A stretch of DNA of 64,000 bases from Clostridium tertium. GTDB lineage: Bacteria > Bacillota > Clostridia > Clostridiales > Clostridiaceae. The stretch lies in NCBI RefSeq assembly GCF_017873245.1, contig NZ_JAGGJY010000003.1, positions 62,001 through 126,000 on the forward strand. Direction: 5' to 3'. The translations under genes were made by a program, and so were the position numbers. A model generated the notes under the pieces. That model saw nothing but the letters and a program-made list of their open reading frames with translations. It had not been told where the DNA came from and did not search any database. Positions 54,497 through 63,282 of this stretch are shown piece by piece (position 1 is the stretch's first letter; the number at the start of each line of letters is the position of its first letter).

Positions 54497-56170
54497 ATGA
54501 CTGAATTATTAGTAGTATTGCAAATAACGACTATGATAATATTTATTTATTATATGGTAAACAATAATAAAGGCCATAGTAATAATAAAGTTGTTATTGA
54601 AAGAGAAAATGTTAAGGAAATGGATAAGTTAAATAGAATGAGGAGTATTCAATTAACACAACCGTTAACCGAAAAAAGTAGACCGACTAAGTTTGAAGAA
54701 ATAATAGGGCAAGAAGATGGAATAAAAGCCTTAAAAGCTGCTTTATGTGGACCAAATCCACAACATGTTATTATATATGGACCTCCAGGGGTAGGGAAAA
54801 CTGCTGCGGCAAGGCTAGTATTAGAAGAAGCTAAGAAAGTGGAAAAATCTCCTTTCAAAAAAGATGCAAAATTTATAGAAATTGATGCAACAACAATAAG
54901 ATTTGATGAAAGAGGAATAGCAGATCCTTTAATAGGTTCAGTACATGATCCGATTTATCAAGGGGCTGGCTCTCTAGGTGTTGCAGGAATACCGCAACCT
55001 AAACCAGGTGCTGTTACAAAGGCACATGGAGGAATGTTATTTATGGATGAAATAGGTGAATTACATCCTATAGAACTAAATAAGTTACTTAAAGTACTAG
55101 AAGATAGAAAAGTATTTTTGGATAGTTCATATTACAGTAGTGAAAATCCCAATATGCCAGATTATATAAAAGAAATATTTGATAATGGCTTGCCAGCAGA
55201 TTTTAGACTAATAGGAGCTACTACAAGAAGTCCAGAAGAAATAGTTCCTGCTATAAGATCAAGGTGTGTTGAGATATTCTTTAGATCCTTACATCCTGAG
55301 GAGATAAAGACAATAGGTAAGAATGCAGCTAATAAGGTTGGATTAGAAATAGATGATAAATGTTTAGATTTAATTTCAAAGTATTGCACTAATGGAAGAG
55401 ATGTTGTTAATTTAATACAGCTTTCTTCTGGAGTAGCAATAAATGAAAATAGAAGTGATATAAGTATAGATGATATACAGTGGGTTATAGAAAATGGAAA
55501 TTATACTCAAATTCCTGATAAAAAAGTCAAGGATAGATCAGAAATAGGAGTAGTTAATGGATTAGCAGTGCATGGAGCTAATATAGGTATATTAATGGAA
55601 ATAGAAGCAACAGCAAAGAAAGTAACGCATAGAATAGGAAATCTAAAAGTTACGGGTATTGTTGAAGAAGAAGAAATAAGCAGTAATAATAGAAAAATCA
55701 AAAGAAAAAGTACAGCATATTCATCAATACAAAATGTGCTTACAGTTTTAAATAATATTTTTAATTTAGAATGTGAAAATTATGATATACATATAAATAT
55801 TCCAGGAGGTATGCCGGTTGATGGACCATCAGCAGGAATAACAATTGCAACTGCTATATATAGTGCTATAAATAAAGTTAGGGTAAGTAATAAAGTTGCT
55901 ATGACTGGAGAAATAAGCCTTTTGGGAGAAGTTAAGCCTATTGGAGGAGTAAATGCAAAAATAAATGCAGCACAAAAGGCTGGAGCAACAAAAGTTATCA
56001 TACCAATTGAAAATTGGAAGGATAGTTTTAAAGATATAGCAGGAATTAAAGTTATAGCTGTTAAAAGCTTAAATGAAGTGATAGAAGAAGCTATATTAAA
56101 AGATGTAATTGTTGAAGATATGATTGTTAATAACAACATAGATATATTATCAGCCAAAGGAGAGGAATAG
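54497..56170 (+). CDS. lonB: Lon-type protease LonB
   Basis: ATP-dependent serine protease of the Firmicute LonB group, known in Bacillus as a forespore protease. 557 residues. An N-terminal membrane helix (about 2-20) comes before the AAA domain with Walker A GPPGVGKT and MLFMDEIGEL. The C-terminal Lon protease domain has the catalytic Ser in VDGPSAGI and the Lys in the KINAAQKAGATKVI area. It lacks the large LAN substrate-binding domain of LonA encoded by the next gene. RBS AGGGAGG upstream is distant; ATG 54497 is kept because of the membrane helix. Confidence 0.92.
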   Translation: MTELLVVLQITTMIIFIYYMVNNNKGHSNNKVVIERENVKEMDKLNRMRSIQLTQPLTEKSRPTKFEEIIGQEDGIKALKAALCGPNPQHVIIYGPPGVGKTAAARLVLEEAKKVEKSPFKKDAKFIEIDATTIRFDERGIADPLIGSVHDPIYQGAGSLGVAGIPQPKPGAVTKAHGGMLFMDEIGELHPIELNKLLKVLEDRKVFLDSSYYSSENPNMPDYIKEIFDNGLPADFRLIGATTRSPEEIVPAIRSRCVEIFFRSLHPEEIKTIGKNAANKVGLEIDDKCLDLISKYCTNGRDVVNLIQLSSGVAINENRSDISIDDIQWVIENGNYTQIPDKKVKDRSEIGVVNGLAVHGANIGILMEIEATAKKVTHRIGNLKVTGIVEEEEISSNNRKIKRKSTAYSSIQNVLTVLNNIFNLECENYDIHINIPGGMPVDGPSAGITIATAIYSAINKVRVSNKVAMTGEISLLGEVKPIGGVNAKINAAQKAGATKVIIPIENWKDSFKDIAGIKVIAVKSLNEVIEEAILKDVIVEDMIVNNNIDILSAKGEE

Positions 56171-56231
56171 CATACCACCTTAGTAATTTAGAAAAAGTTA
56201 CATAAATAAATTTATATTCATAATTTTTAGT

Positions 56232-56258
56232 GAGCTGTCGAAAGACGGCTCTTTTAAT
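56232..56258 (+). terminator. Terminator after lonB
   Basis: GAGCTGTC-GAAA-GACGGCTC: an 8-bp stem (one G-U) with a GAAA tetraloop, followed by TTTTAATT. The 326-bp gap up to lon holds this and the lon promoter. Confidence 0.85.
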
Positions 56259-56429
56259 TATAAAGCTAAATAGTATAAGTTAATATGATAGTAGTACCCT
56301 TTACTAATATTGTCCATTGCTAAATTCTAAGTTTATATTATAATTATAATAATAAGTATAATATAATAATTGATATTATTTATTTTATATGGAAATTTAA
56401 GTATTATGTATTGTATATATTAAAATAGA

Positions 56430-56458
56430 TTGAAAAATAATAATTTTATGTGTATACT
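56430..56458 (+). promoter_or_regulatory. Promoter of lon
   Basis: TTGAAA (56430-56435), 17-bp spacer, TATACT (56453-56458). Confidence 0.8.
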
Positions 56459-56496
56459 ATAAAAGTTACATAATAATGTAAGGAGGATGGGAATAG

Positions 56497-58827
56497 ATGA
56501 GTGAAAGATTAATGGCTCTACCTTTAATTCCTCTAAGGGGAATTAGTATTTTTCCTAATATGATAATACATTTTGATGTAGGAAGAGAAAAGTCTAAGGC
56601 AGCTATAGAAGCAGCGATGGAAAAGCAAACAGATATATTCTTAGCAACTCAAAAGGATTATGAAATAGAAGATCCAGAAATTGGTGATATTTATAATATA
56701 GGAACTATATGTAAGGTTAAACAAATAATAAAACTACCTAATGATGTAATAAGAGTTTTAGTCGAAGGATTAGATAGAGGAGAAATTAAAGAATTAGATT
56801 CAAGTGAAGAATATTTAAAGGTATCAGTCGTAAGAATAGAAGAGCCTTCAAATGAAGAATATGAAAATATTGAAGCTTATATAAATTCTTTAAGAAAGAG
56901 TTTTAGTAAATATATTAAAGCTTCAGGAAACATAAGAAATAATGTTATATCTATATTTGATACAATAGAAAATTATAGTGAGCTTGTAGATGTAGTTGCT
57001 TCATATGTAATTGTAGATGAAGATAAAAAACAAGAAATATTACAAGAAATTAATTGTATTAATAGGATAGAAAAGCTACTTGTTATATTAGAAAATGAAA
57101 TAGATATAATAAATGTTGAAAAGAAAATAGGTAGGAAGCTTAAAGAAAGTGTTGATAAGTCTCAGCGTGAATATTATATAAGAGAACAAATAAGAGTACT
57201 CCAAGAAGAAATTGGAGAAGATGATGAAGATAAAAAAGAAATATCTAAATATGAGGAAAGAATTAAGAAGGCTAAATTACCTAAACATGTTAGAGAAAAA
57301 GCTGAAAGTGAACTTTCAAGGTTAAAGTCAGCATCTGGTCAAGGTTCTGAAAGTAATGTTATAAGAAGTTATTTAGATTGGATACTTGATATACCTTGGA
57401 GTAAATCAACAAAGGATGCTTTTGATGTAAAGGAAGCAGAAAAAATACTTGATAATGAACATTATGGTCTAGAAGAAGTAAAAGAAAGAATAGTAGAGTA
57501 TTTAGCAGTAAAACAATATACAAATAGTTTAAAAGGACCAATATTATGTTTAGTTGGGCCTCCAGGAGTAGGTAAAACATCAATAGCTAAATCAATTGCA
57601 AATGCAACTAATAGAAAGTATACAAGAATGTCTCTAGGCGGGGTTAGAGATGAAGCCGAAATTAGGGGACATAGAAAAACTTATGTTGGAGCGATACCAG
57701 GTAGGTTAGCTTATGCTTTAAAGGAAGCTAAAGTTAATAATCCGCTTATTTTATTAGATGAAATAGATAAATTAGGATCAGATAACAGGGGAAATGTTGC
57801 AGATGCTCTGTTAGAAGTATTAGATAGCGAACAAAACAATACATTTAGAGATCATTATCTAGAATTAGATATGGATTTATCTAAAGTATTATTTATAACT
57901 ACAGCTAACTCACTAGATACAATACCATTACCACTATTAGATAGAATGGAAATTATAGAAGTATCCGGATATACTTATGAAGAAAAATATCATATAGCTA
58001 AAGACTATCTTATACCAAAACTATTAAAAGACCATAAGTTAACAAAGGAGCAATTTAAGATATCTGAAAGTGCTATAAAGGAAATAATAAATTCTTATAC
58101 TAGGGAAGCTGGAGTAAGAAGTTTAGAAAGAGTTTTAGGAAAGCTAATAAGAAAATCTCTTACTGAAATGATAAAGAATGATAAGAAGTCAATATCAATA
58201 TCTTCTAATAGAATTGAGAAGTATTTAGGAAACAAGATATATAGTTTTGATATAAAAGAAAAAGAAGATAGAGTAGGCGTAGTAAAAGGAATGGCGTGGA
58301 CTGCTGCTGGTGGAGATACGTTACCAGTAGAATCTGTGACTATGAAGGGAACAGGTAAATTAGTTCTTACAGGTCAGTTAGGTGATGTTATGCAAGAATC
58401 AGCTAAGATTGCATTTGGATTTGTAAGAGCTAACGCAGTAAAATATGGTATAGATGAAGAATTCTATAAGAATACTGATATTCATATACATTTTCCAGAG
58501 GGTTCAATAAAGAAAGATGGTCCTTCTGCAGGAGTCACTATAATTACTTCTATTATTTCAGCATTAACTAATAAAAAGGTAAGAAGTAATGTTGCTATGA
58601 CTGGAGAAGTTACTCTAACTGGTAGAGTACTTGCAATAGGAGGATTAAAGGAAAAATCAATTGCTGCTTATAGAGCTGGAATTGATACTATAATAATACC
58701 AAAAGAAAATGAGAAGGATACAATTAAAATACCAAATACAGTAAAAAATAAGCTTAATATCATTACAGTTGATCATGTTAATGAAGTGTTAAATAAAGCT
58801 ATAATTGGAGTTGATACTATTGATTAA
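56497..58827 (+). CDS. lon: ATP-dependent protease La (LonA)
   Basis: Cytosolic serine protease that clears damaged and regulatory proteins. 776 residues, full size. The N-terminal LAN domain ([22 protein letters not shown]), AAA domain with Walker A GPPGVGKT (about 355) and the LonA-specific [21 protein letters not shown], and the protease domain with Ser in KDGPSAGV and Lys in [14 protein letters not shown] are all there. RBS AAGGAGG. The engB start lies inside its last codons, so both are translated from one mRNA. Confidence 0.97.
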   Translation: MSERLMALPLIPLRGISIFPNMIIHFDVGREKSKAAIEAAMEKQTDIFLATQKDYEIEDPEIGDIYNIGTICKVKQIIKLPNDVIRVLVEGLDRGEIKELDSSEEYLKVSVVRIEEPSNEEYENIEAYINSLRKSFSKYIKASGNIRNNVISIFDTIENYSELVDVVASYVIVDEDKKQEILQEINCINRIEKLLVILENEIDIINVEKKIGRKLKESVDKSQREYYIREQIRVLQEEIGEDDEDKKEISKYEERIKKAKLPKHVREKAESELSRLKSASGQGSESNVIRSYLDWILDIPWSKSTKDAFDVKEAEKILDNEHYGLEEVKERIVEYLAVKQYTNSLKGPILCLVGPPGVGKTSIAKSIANATNRKYTRMSLGGVRDEAEIRGHRKTYVGAIPGRLAYALKEAKVNNPLILLDEIDKLGSDNRGNVADALLEVLDSEQNNTFRDHYLELDMDLSKVLFITTANSLDTIPLPLLDRMEIIEVSGYTYEEKYHIAKDYLIPKLLKDHKLTKEQFKISESAIKEIINSYTREAGVRSLERVLGKLIRKSLTEMIKNDKKSISISSNRIEKYLGNKIYSFDIKEKEDRVGVVKGMAWTAAGGDTLPVESVTMKGTGKLVLTGQLGDVMQESAKIAFGFVRANAVKYGIDEEFYKNTDIHIHFPEGSIKKDGPSAGVTIITSIISALTNKKVRSNVAMTGEVTLTGRVLAIGGLKEKSIAAYRAGIDTIIIPKENEKDTIKIPNTVKNKLNIITVDHVNEVLNKAIIGVDTID

Positions 58828-59425
58828 AATTAAAAATTCAGATTTTGTTATATCTGCAGTTAAAAAAGAGCAATACCCAATTACTGGGCTTCCAGAAATA
58901 GCCTTTGTGGGACGTTCTAATGTTGGTAAAAGTTCTATAATAAATGCTTTAACTAATAGGAAAAAGCTTGCAAAGGTTAGTCAAACACCAGGAAAAACAA
59001 GATTAATTAATTTCTTTATAATAAATGGAGATGAATTTTATCTAGTTGACTTGCCTGGATACGGATATGCTAAAGTATCTAAAACTGAAAAAGCAAGTTG
59101 GGGAAAAACAATAGAAACTTATTTAAATGGAAGGCAAGAATTAAAAAGGGTAGTACTTTTAGTAGATTCTAGGCATAAGCCTACAGCTGATGATATACAA
59201 ATGCATGAGTGGATTAAGTTTTATGGGTATGATGAAGTAGTTATAGCAACTAAAAGCGATAAGCTGTCTAATAATGAATTGAGAAAAAGCGAAAAAGTGA
59301 TTAGAGAAACGTTAAATTTAGGAAAAGAAGATAAACTATACTTCTTTTCTTCACTTAATAAAAAAGGAAAAGATGAATTAGTAGATAACCTTTTTGGGCC
59401 TATAGTTCAGAAGAGAGAAGAATAA
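58820..59425 (+). CDS. engB: Ribosome-assembly GTPase EngB/YsxC
   Basis: Essential GTPase in maturation of the 50S subunit. TTG 58820 fits the family N-terminus ([19 protein letters not shown]) and lies about 9 nt after GGAG; upstream in-frame TTG codons would overlap lon further. 201 residues. G1 [10 protein letters not shown]3 DLPGYG, G4 TKSDK and the SSLNKKG G5 area are visible. It overlaps lon by 8 bp, the conserved lon-engB order. Confidence 0.96.
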   Translation: MIKIKNSDFVISAVKKEQYPITGLPEIAFVGRSNVGKSSIINALTNRKKLAKVSQTPGKTRLINFFIINGDEFYLVDLPGYGYAKVSKTEKASWGKTIETYLNGRQELKRVVLLVDSRHKPTADDIQMHEWIKFYGYDEVVIATKSDKLSNNELRKSEKVIRETLNLGKEDKLYFFSSLNKKGKDELVDNLFGPIVQKREE

Positions 59426-59431
59426 TATATT

Positions 59432-59467
59432 AAAGGAACTTATATTAAATACTATAAGTTCCTTTTT
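59432..59467 (+). terminator. Terminator of lon-engB
   Basis: A stem AAAGGAACTTATA / TATAAGTTCCTTT with T7 tail. Confidence 0.88.
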
Positions 59468-59579
59468 TTATTTATAAAAATTTAAAATATTACAATAAAA
59501 AACAGTGGCAATTATTATTCGAGAGAATAGTATATACTATAAAACAAAAAAAACAAAAAACCCTAAGGAGGAGTAAATT

Positions 59580-59936
59580 ATGGAAATGAATGAAATTCTA
59601 AATGGTTTAAATTCATGCGGTTGTAGTGATAATATTGCACCCCAATGTTCAAACCAAGGCCCTTTTAATAATATAGGAGCTGGCTGTGGATTTGGAAGTT
59701 GGATATGGATACTATTGATACTATTCTATAGTGGAGGAGTCGGCGGCGGAAACAATATGTGTTGCTGCAAGAAGGAACGTAAACGCGATTGCTGCTGTGA
59801 AGGATATGGCGGCGGATATGGTGGATCTGGAAACTGTTCACCTTATCTATTCTTATTAGTAATTCTATTCCTTTGCAACGGTTGCTCAGGATTCGGTAAC
59901 TGTGGAAACGGAAATATATTTGGCGGATGCTGCTAA
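59580..59936 (+). CDS. Cysteine/glycine-rich protein with two hydrophobic segments
   Basis: A 118-residue protein with about 19 Cys, many in CC or CCC runs, and many Gly. Hydrophobic segments (SWIWILLILFYSGGVG, SPYLFLLVILFLCNGC) are separated by a basic CCCKKERKRDCCC stretch and a Gly-Tyr run. It ends FGNCGNGNIFGGCC. GGC and TGC codons are common, unlike its AT-rich neighbours. Strong RBS AAGGAGGAG. Similar clostridial proteins are annotated as high-cysteine chorion-like proteins; a spore coat or exosporium role is a guess. Confidence 0.75.
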   Translation: MEMNEILNGLNSCGCSDNIAPQCSNQGPFNNIGAGCGFGSWIWILLILFYSGGVGGGNNMCCCKKERKRDCCCEGYGGGYGGSGNCSPYLFLLVILFLCNGCSGFGNCGNGNIFGGCC

Positions 59937-59961
59937 TTTAAATTAGAGAGGAGAGATAGTT

Positions 59962-60207
59962 ATGTCAAAGAAACATTCCCATAAAAGAGATTATGATGAT
60001 TGCTGCTGCTGTGAACCAATGCCATGTTGTGGAACTGGAAATATATTTGGGGGAATGAATAGTTGTATTACACCTATTATATTCTTATTAATCGCATGCG
60101 GATCAGGTCTTTTAAATAATAACTGTTCAGTTTTAATAATTTTATTATTCTTACTATGTGGAGGCTGTTTAGGAAGCTTATTCGGCGGAGACGGTTGCTG
60201 CTGCTAG
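59962..60207 (+). CDS. Cysteine-rich small protein with basic/His N-terminus
   Basis: An 81-residue protein starting MSKKHSHKRDYDDCCCCEP, then two hydrophobic segments (CITPIIFLLIACGSGLL, CSVLIILLFLLCGGCLGSLF) and a CCC end. The phrase GNIFGG is shared with the 59580 protein. Its N-terminus resembles that of the 60316 protein (MSRKRHRHKGDRE). RBS GAGAGGAGAG, 25 bp after the preceding gene, so co-transcribed. Function unknown. Confidence 0.75.
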   Translation: MSKKHSHKRDYDDCCCCEPMPCCGTGNIFGGMNSCITPIIFLLIACGSGLLNNNCSVLIILLFLLCGGCLGSLFGGDGCCC

Positions 60208-60217
60208 TGTAGAGGAT

Positions 60218-60234
60218 GGAGGGCTTAGCCCTCC
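60218..60234 (+). other. GC-rich hairpin without T tail
   Basis: GGAGGGC-TTA-GCCCTCC, followed by A7 and not T. This may stabilise the 3' end of the upstream message or reduce read-through into the next gene. Confidence 0.5.
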
Positions 60235-60315
60235 AAAAAAATGCCTAAAATTATAAACATATTTGATTTTTTTACATATAATAAAGCAACAGAAATATAA
60301 ATAGGAGGAACCTAA

Positions 60316-60870
60316 ATGTCAAGAAAGAGACATAGACATAAAGGGGATAGAGAGATTAATGAAGGCTCCAATAATAGAATAAATAATAATGCTCCATTTG
60401 GTATAAACCCCGCCCAACTTATGAGTATGCTTGGTGGTAATATGGATATGGGGCAAGTTGGAAATATGCTTTCATCTATGAAGATGGATGGGTTAGATTT
60501 AAATAACTTTAATTTAGGTCAGTCTGGAAATAATCAACAAAGTAGAAATAGTACGAATAATAGAAATGGATTTGATTTAGGAGCCTTACAAGGTATGATG
60601 AATAATTTAGGAATGGGAAACTTTAGCTTAGGTAATAATAGTTCCTTAAATAGCAACCCAAGCTTTACTTCTAGCAACGATAAGGGTTTGGATATCAATG
60701 ATAAAGATTTGGATATAACTGATAGAAATAGTGACAACTTTGGTGATGATTTACTAGATGAGGATGAGAACATACAAATGTTAATAGCTATAAAAAGTAT
60801 AGTTGACTCACGAAAAGCTAATTTTATAGATAAGGTTATAGAAGCTTATAATAATGGATATTTTAAATAA
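60316..60870 (+). CDS. Asn/Gly/Met-rich low-complexity protein, unknown
   Basis: A 184-residue protein. The basic/His start MSRKRHRHKGDREI matches the style of the 59962 protein. The middle (about 15-140) is low complexity, rich in Asn, Gly, Ser, Met and Leu (LMSMLGGNMDMG, LGALQGMMNNLGMGN), then acidic repeats (DINDKDLDITDRN). The C-terminal 35 residues form a helix (IQMLIAIKSIVDSRKANFIDKVIEAY). RBS AGGAGG. No Cys, unlike its neighbours. A coat or matrix protein is conceivable, but I do not recognise a family. Confidence 0.72.
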   Translation: MSRKRHRHKGDREINEGSNNRINNNAPFGINPAQLMSMLGGNMDMGQVGNMLSSMKMDGLDLNNFNLGQSGNNQQSRNSTNNRNGFDLGALQGMMNNLGMGNFSLGNNSSLNSNPSFTSSNDKGLDINDKDLDITDRNSDNFGDDLLDEDENIQMLIAIKSIVDSRKANFIDKVIEAYNNGYFK

Positions 60871-60880
60871 TAATTAAAAC

Positions 60881-60908
60881 TTGAAAAATTATTAAAGAAG
60901 TGTATAAA
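60881..60908 (+). promoter_or_regulatory. Promoter for the candidate C-rich sRNA
   Basis: TTGAAA (60881-60886), 16-bp spacer, TATAAA (60903-60908), starting 11 bp after the stop of the 60316 gene. Confidence 0.6.
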
Positions 60909-60914
60909 AAGATA

Positions 60915-61040
60915 AGCAGATGTAAAGAATATTATTGTACCGGAGAAGTATTCTCCTATAGCAAGCGATGAGAAATCTTCGTTTAAGCTAAAACCCCCCC
61001 CATCCCCCTTTTAAGGCCGCTTATAGCGGCCTTTTAATTT
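60915..61040 (+). ncRNA. Candidate C-rich small RNA
   Basis: About 125 nt from a good promoter to a strong terminator with no open frame that has an RBS. A hairpin GGAGAA/TTCTCC and a second folded segment (60962-60991) lead to the single-stranded run ACCCCCCCCATCCCCCTTTT (about 60993-61012), then the terminator AAGGCCGCT/AGCGGCCTT (61013-61033) with TTTTAATTTT. C runs are very rare in this DNA. The motif is complementary to Shine-Dalgarno sequences of the AAAAGGGGGA type, as in C-rich regulatory sRNAs of Gram-positives (RsaE/RoxS type). No Northern evidence is available. Confidence 0.55.
61013..61040. terminator. GC-rich terminator of the C-rich RNA
   Basis: AAGGCCGCT-TAT-AGCGGCCTT, then TTTTAATTTT. 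It also lies just after the stop of the convergent gene on the minus strand. Confidence 0.85.
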
Positions 61041-61969
61041 TATATTTTTTTAATTGATGATATTTTGAGTGAACCATATCCATCATCTTCTACTGATAAA
61101 TATAATAATATCTCTTTAGCAGGAGAAGATGCATTTGTATTTTTTACAGATTCAAATGATAATGTCCAATTTACTCCTAATACATTTCCATTTGAATCCC
61201 ATTTGAAATCTGAAAAGTAGCCATTTTGGAAGGAATATCTTGTATTATCCTTATCTAACCCCCATAATATTGAAAGCTCAGTACTATCTATATTAGAAGT
61301 GAAAATATTAGGTGCTTCAGATAATTCGTAAGGAGCTTCAATTACGTCTATAAACCCTTGAATAGCAGATAGTCCAGGAACTTTTATTTTTGAAAATGTT
61401 ATATCTTTTATGTTATCTCCCAAGAATAGAGAACTTTTTGTAGAACCATCACCTTTGCTTGAAGAAAGAGAGAGTAGTTTTGGTGTTTTATTATTGTTGG
61501 AATCAAGTATCCCAATTATATTATCAGTTGAAACAAATGTATTTACAAATTTAGAACCGTTCCATGAAAATACATAGTTTACAGGAGATTTATCTTTCGA
61601 TAGCTGTACAATGATTTCTGGAATGTTATTTCTGGATAAATCTATAATATTCACTTTAATGGGCCACTTTATAAGTGAATCCCCAAGCAAATTTGATCCA
61701 TCCTTATTAACAAGGGAATAAGTCTTATCTTTACTTTTTATATTTAATATGTAGCTATTATTTTCTTTAGATATTTCAATCTTATCATTTTCACCATCTC
61801 CATCTAAGTCAAAATCAGTATAGTTTTTTGAAGTAATGGGCGTAAATGTTTCTATAGAATTATTATTAGTAAGAAAAAAATAAGTCGATAAGATAACTAC
61901 AAAAAGTATAAGAAAATTTATTATATAAGAGAGTACAACATTCTTTTTAATAATTATAAATCTTGCCAT
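61040..61969 (-). CDS. Membrane-anchored unknown with FG-GAP/calcium-loop-like segment
   Basis: A 309-residue protein with one N-terminal membrane helix (about 12-34) and an extracellular part. Residues 50-62 (DFDLDGDGENDKI) resemble a DxDxDG calcium-binding loop of FG-GAP/VCBS repeats; a second beta-type unit follows (NIIDLSRNNIPEIIVQLS). The rest is beta-rich with no catalytic motif. RBS GAGGTGATTAT on the minus strand. Lipid or sugar substrate unknown; a sensor or surface role is possible. Confidence 0.72.
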   Translation of the reverse strand: MARFIIIKKNVVLSYIINFLILFVVILSTYFFLTNNNSIETFTPITSKNYTDFDLDGDGENDKIEISKENNSYILNIKSKDKTYSLVNKDGSNLLGDSLIKWPIKVNIIDLSRNNIPEIIVQLSKDKSPVNYVFSWNGSKFVNTFVSTDNIIGILDSNNNKTPKLLSLSSSKGDGSTKSSLFLGDNIKDITFSKIKVPGLSAIQGFIDVIEAPYELSEAPNIFTSNIDSTELSILWGLDKDNTRYSFQNGYFSDFKWDSNGNVLGVNWTLSFESVKNTNASSPAKEILLYLSVEDDGYGSLKISSIKKI

Positions 61970-62015
61970 ATAATCACCTCAATTTATTATATGAGACTTA
62001 TTGATGATTAATACA

Positions 62016-62056
62016 AAATAAATAAAAAGCTAGAAATTAATTAAAATTTCTAGCTT
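62016..62056 (-). terminator. Terminator of the Fur-family gene
   Basis: A perfect 12-bp stem (AAGCTAGAAATT / AATTTCTAGCTT) with a T-rich minus-strand tail. Confidence 0.85.
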
Positions 62057-62062
62057 AATCAT

Positions 62063-62470
62063 TTATTGACAATCTTTACATAATCCGTAAAAGAATATTC
62101 TATTTGATAGAACTTTATATTCTGAGCACTCCTCAGCTGTACGATTAAGAGTCGTAAATGATATATTTTCTAAGTCGGTTACCTTACTACAGTTGATACA
62201 TTGAATATGAGCATGTTCATGTGAATTAGCATCATATCTAAAATTGCCTTCTCCAACATTAATTTCTTGAACTAATTTAACTTCTACTAAAGTCTTTAAT
62301 GCTTTATAAACTGTAGCTAAACTCATAGTAGGATACTCGGGTTGAAGTGCTTTGTATATAATTTCTGCAGAAGGATGTTCATTTGTACTCATTAAATATT
62401 TATAAACTGCTAATCTTTGAGGAGTAAGTTTCAATTTCTTTTCTCTGAAGATAGAAGTTATATTCTCCAT
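62063..62470 (-). CDS. perR: Fur-family metalloregulator, PerR type
   Basis: A 135-residue repressor. Winged HTH in the N-terminal half (LKLTPQRLAVYKYLMSTNEHPSAEIIYKAL, MSLATVYKALKTLVEV). The regulatory metal site fits PerR: His in EHPSAEI, Asp in FRYDANS and His residues in HEHAHIQC. Two CxxC pairs (CINCSK and CKDCQ) hold the structural zinc. PerR proteins sense peroxide through iron-catalysed histidine oxidation. No oxidative stress gene is adjacent, so the PerR call over Fur or Zur rests on those residues. Confidence 0.82.
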   Translation of the reverse strand: MENITSIFREKKLKLTPQRLAVYKYLMSTNEHPSAEIIYKALQPEYPTMSLATVYKALKTLVEVKLVQEINVGEGNFRYDANSHEHAHIQCINCSKVTDLENISFTTLNRTAEECSEYKVLSNRIFFYGLCKDCQ

Positions 62471-62656
62471 AATACACCATCCTTTTTTATTATTAATGTA
62501 ATTATATAATATAAGATATTAAGTGTCAATATATGTTTTTTAGTAATTAATAGTAAAGAATAATAAATATTAATTGTTGAAATATTTTCATTATATAGTA
62601 AAATTTCCTTATAACTATTGTATTTATAAATTAGATATGATATTATAATAATGGGG

Positions 62657-62674
62657 TTGTTAATAAATTAACAA
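62657..62674. promoter_or_regulatory. Rex-type redox operator
   Basis: TTGTTAA-TAAA-TTAACAA: an exact match to the clostridial Rex consensus TTGTTAANNNNTTAACAA. It lies 8 bp after a -10-like TATAAT (62644-62649), where a repressor would block transcription of the 62788 gene. Rex releases DNA when NADH rises. Confidence 0.7.
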
Positions 62675-62787
62675 ACTTGTAAGGTTTAAATTATTTAAAT
62701 TATTTAAATTTATAAAATAATAATATCATAAAAACTAGCAATAATATATAATAAAGATAAAATTATATTTTATGAGGAGGAAATAAA

Positions 62788-63120
62788 ATGGCAAAATATA
62801 AAGTTGGAGACGAATTGATTGAAATAACAGATCCTTCAGAGGAGAAAGTAAAATTAAGAGAATTAACACAACTTACTACAGATGGTGATTATGCACAAAT
62901 ATCATGGGGATTAAAGATAATTAAAGTGGAATATGAAAAGCCATATGTAACTTTAACATATAGAAATGTAGATGGAGAAATAAATAAAGTATTTGCTGAA
63001 TGTAGAGATATAGAAAATTTTGATCAAGAAAAAGTTTTAGAAAAGGCACTTCTTAAAGCATTTACTAATGAAATAATAAATATATCAGTAGTTAAGAATA
63101 GCGGGCATTGCAAAAGATAA
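62788..63120 (+). CDS. Unknown 110-residue protein under likely Rex control
   Basis: A small cytosolic protein with strong RBS (GAGGAGG) and its own terminator. Beta-type stretches (AKYKVGDELIEITDP, IIKVEYEKPYVTLTYRNVDGEI) precede a helical part (FDQEKVLEKALLKAFTNEII). The C-terminus holds a lone Cys and His (SGHCKR); another Cys is in FAECRDIE. I do not recognise a family. The Rex-type site 114 bp upstream suggests expression when the NADH/NAD ratio is high. Confidence 0.72.
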   Translation: MAKYKVGDELIEITDPSEEKVKLRELTQLTTDGDYAQISWGLKIIKVEYEKPYVTLTYRNVDGEINKVFAECRDIENFDQEKVLEKALLKAFTNEIINISVVKNSGHCKR

Positions 63121-63150
63121 GACAATTAATGATTTAAATATACTATTTAT

Positions 63151-63204
63151 AGATATGGAATAAGGTGCAGAATATATGCTCTAGTTCCATATCTTTTACT
63201 TTTT
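63151..63204 (+). terminator. Terminator after the 62788 gene
   Basis: AGATATGGAA pairs with TTCCATATCT around a 24-nt loop, followed by TTTACTTTTTG. Confidence 0.75.
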
Positions 63205-63282
63205 GTTAAATTTATTTAATTTATTTGAAATTATGTATTATTAGTATATAATAATTATAAATTAATAATAGAGGATAAGAAA

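Noticed and set aside
55780-56178. Open frame of 132 codons on the minus strand
   Set aside because: It is antisense to the conserved protease domain of lonB and has no support.
60218-60234. Intrinsic terminator
   Set aside because: The hairpin is followed by A7, not T, on the + strand and is not oriented as a terminator on the minus strand.
62512-62524. PerR/Fur box upstream of perR (TTATATAATATAA)
   Set aside because: It is palindromic, but differs from the PerR consensus TTATAATNATTATAA and lies in AT-rich low-complexity DNA, so chance is likely.
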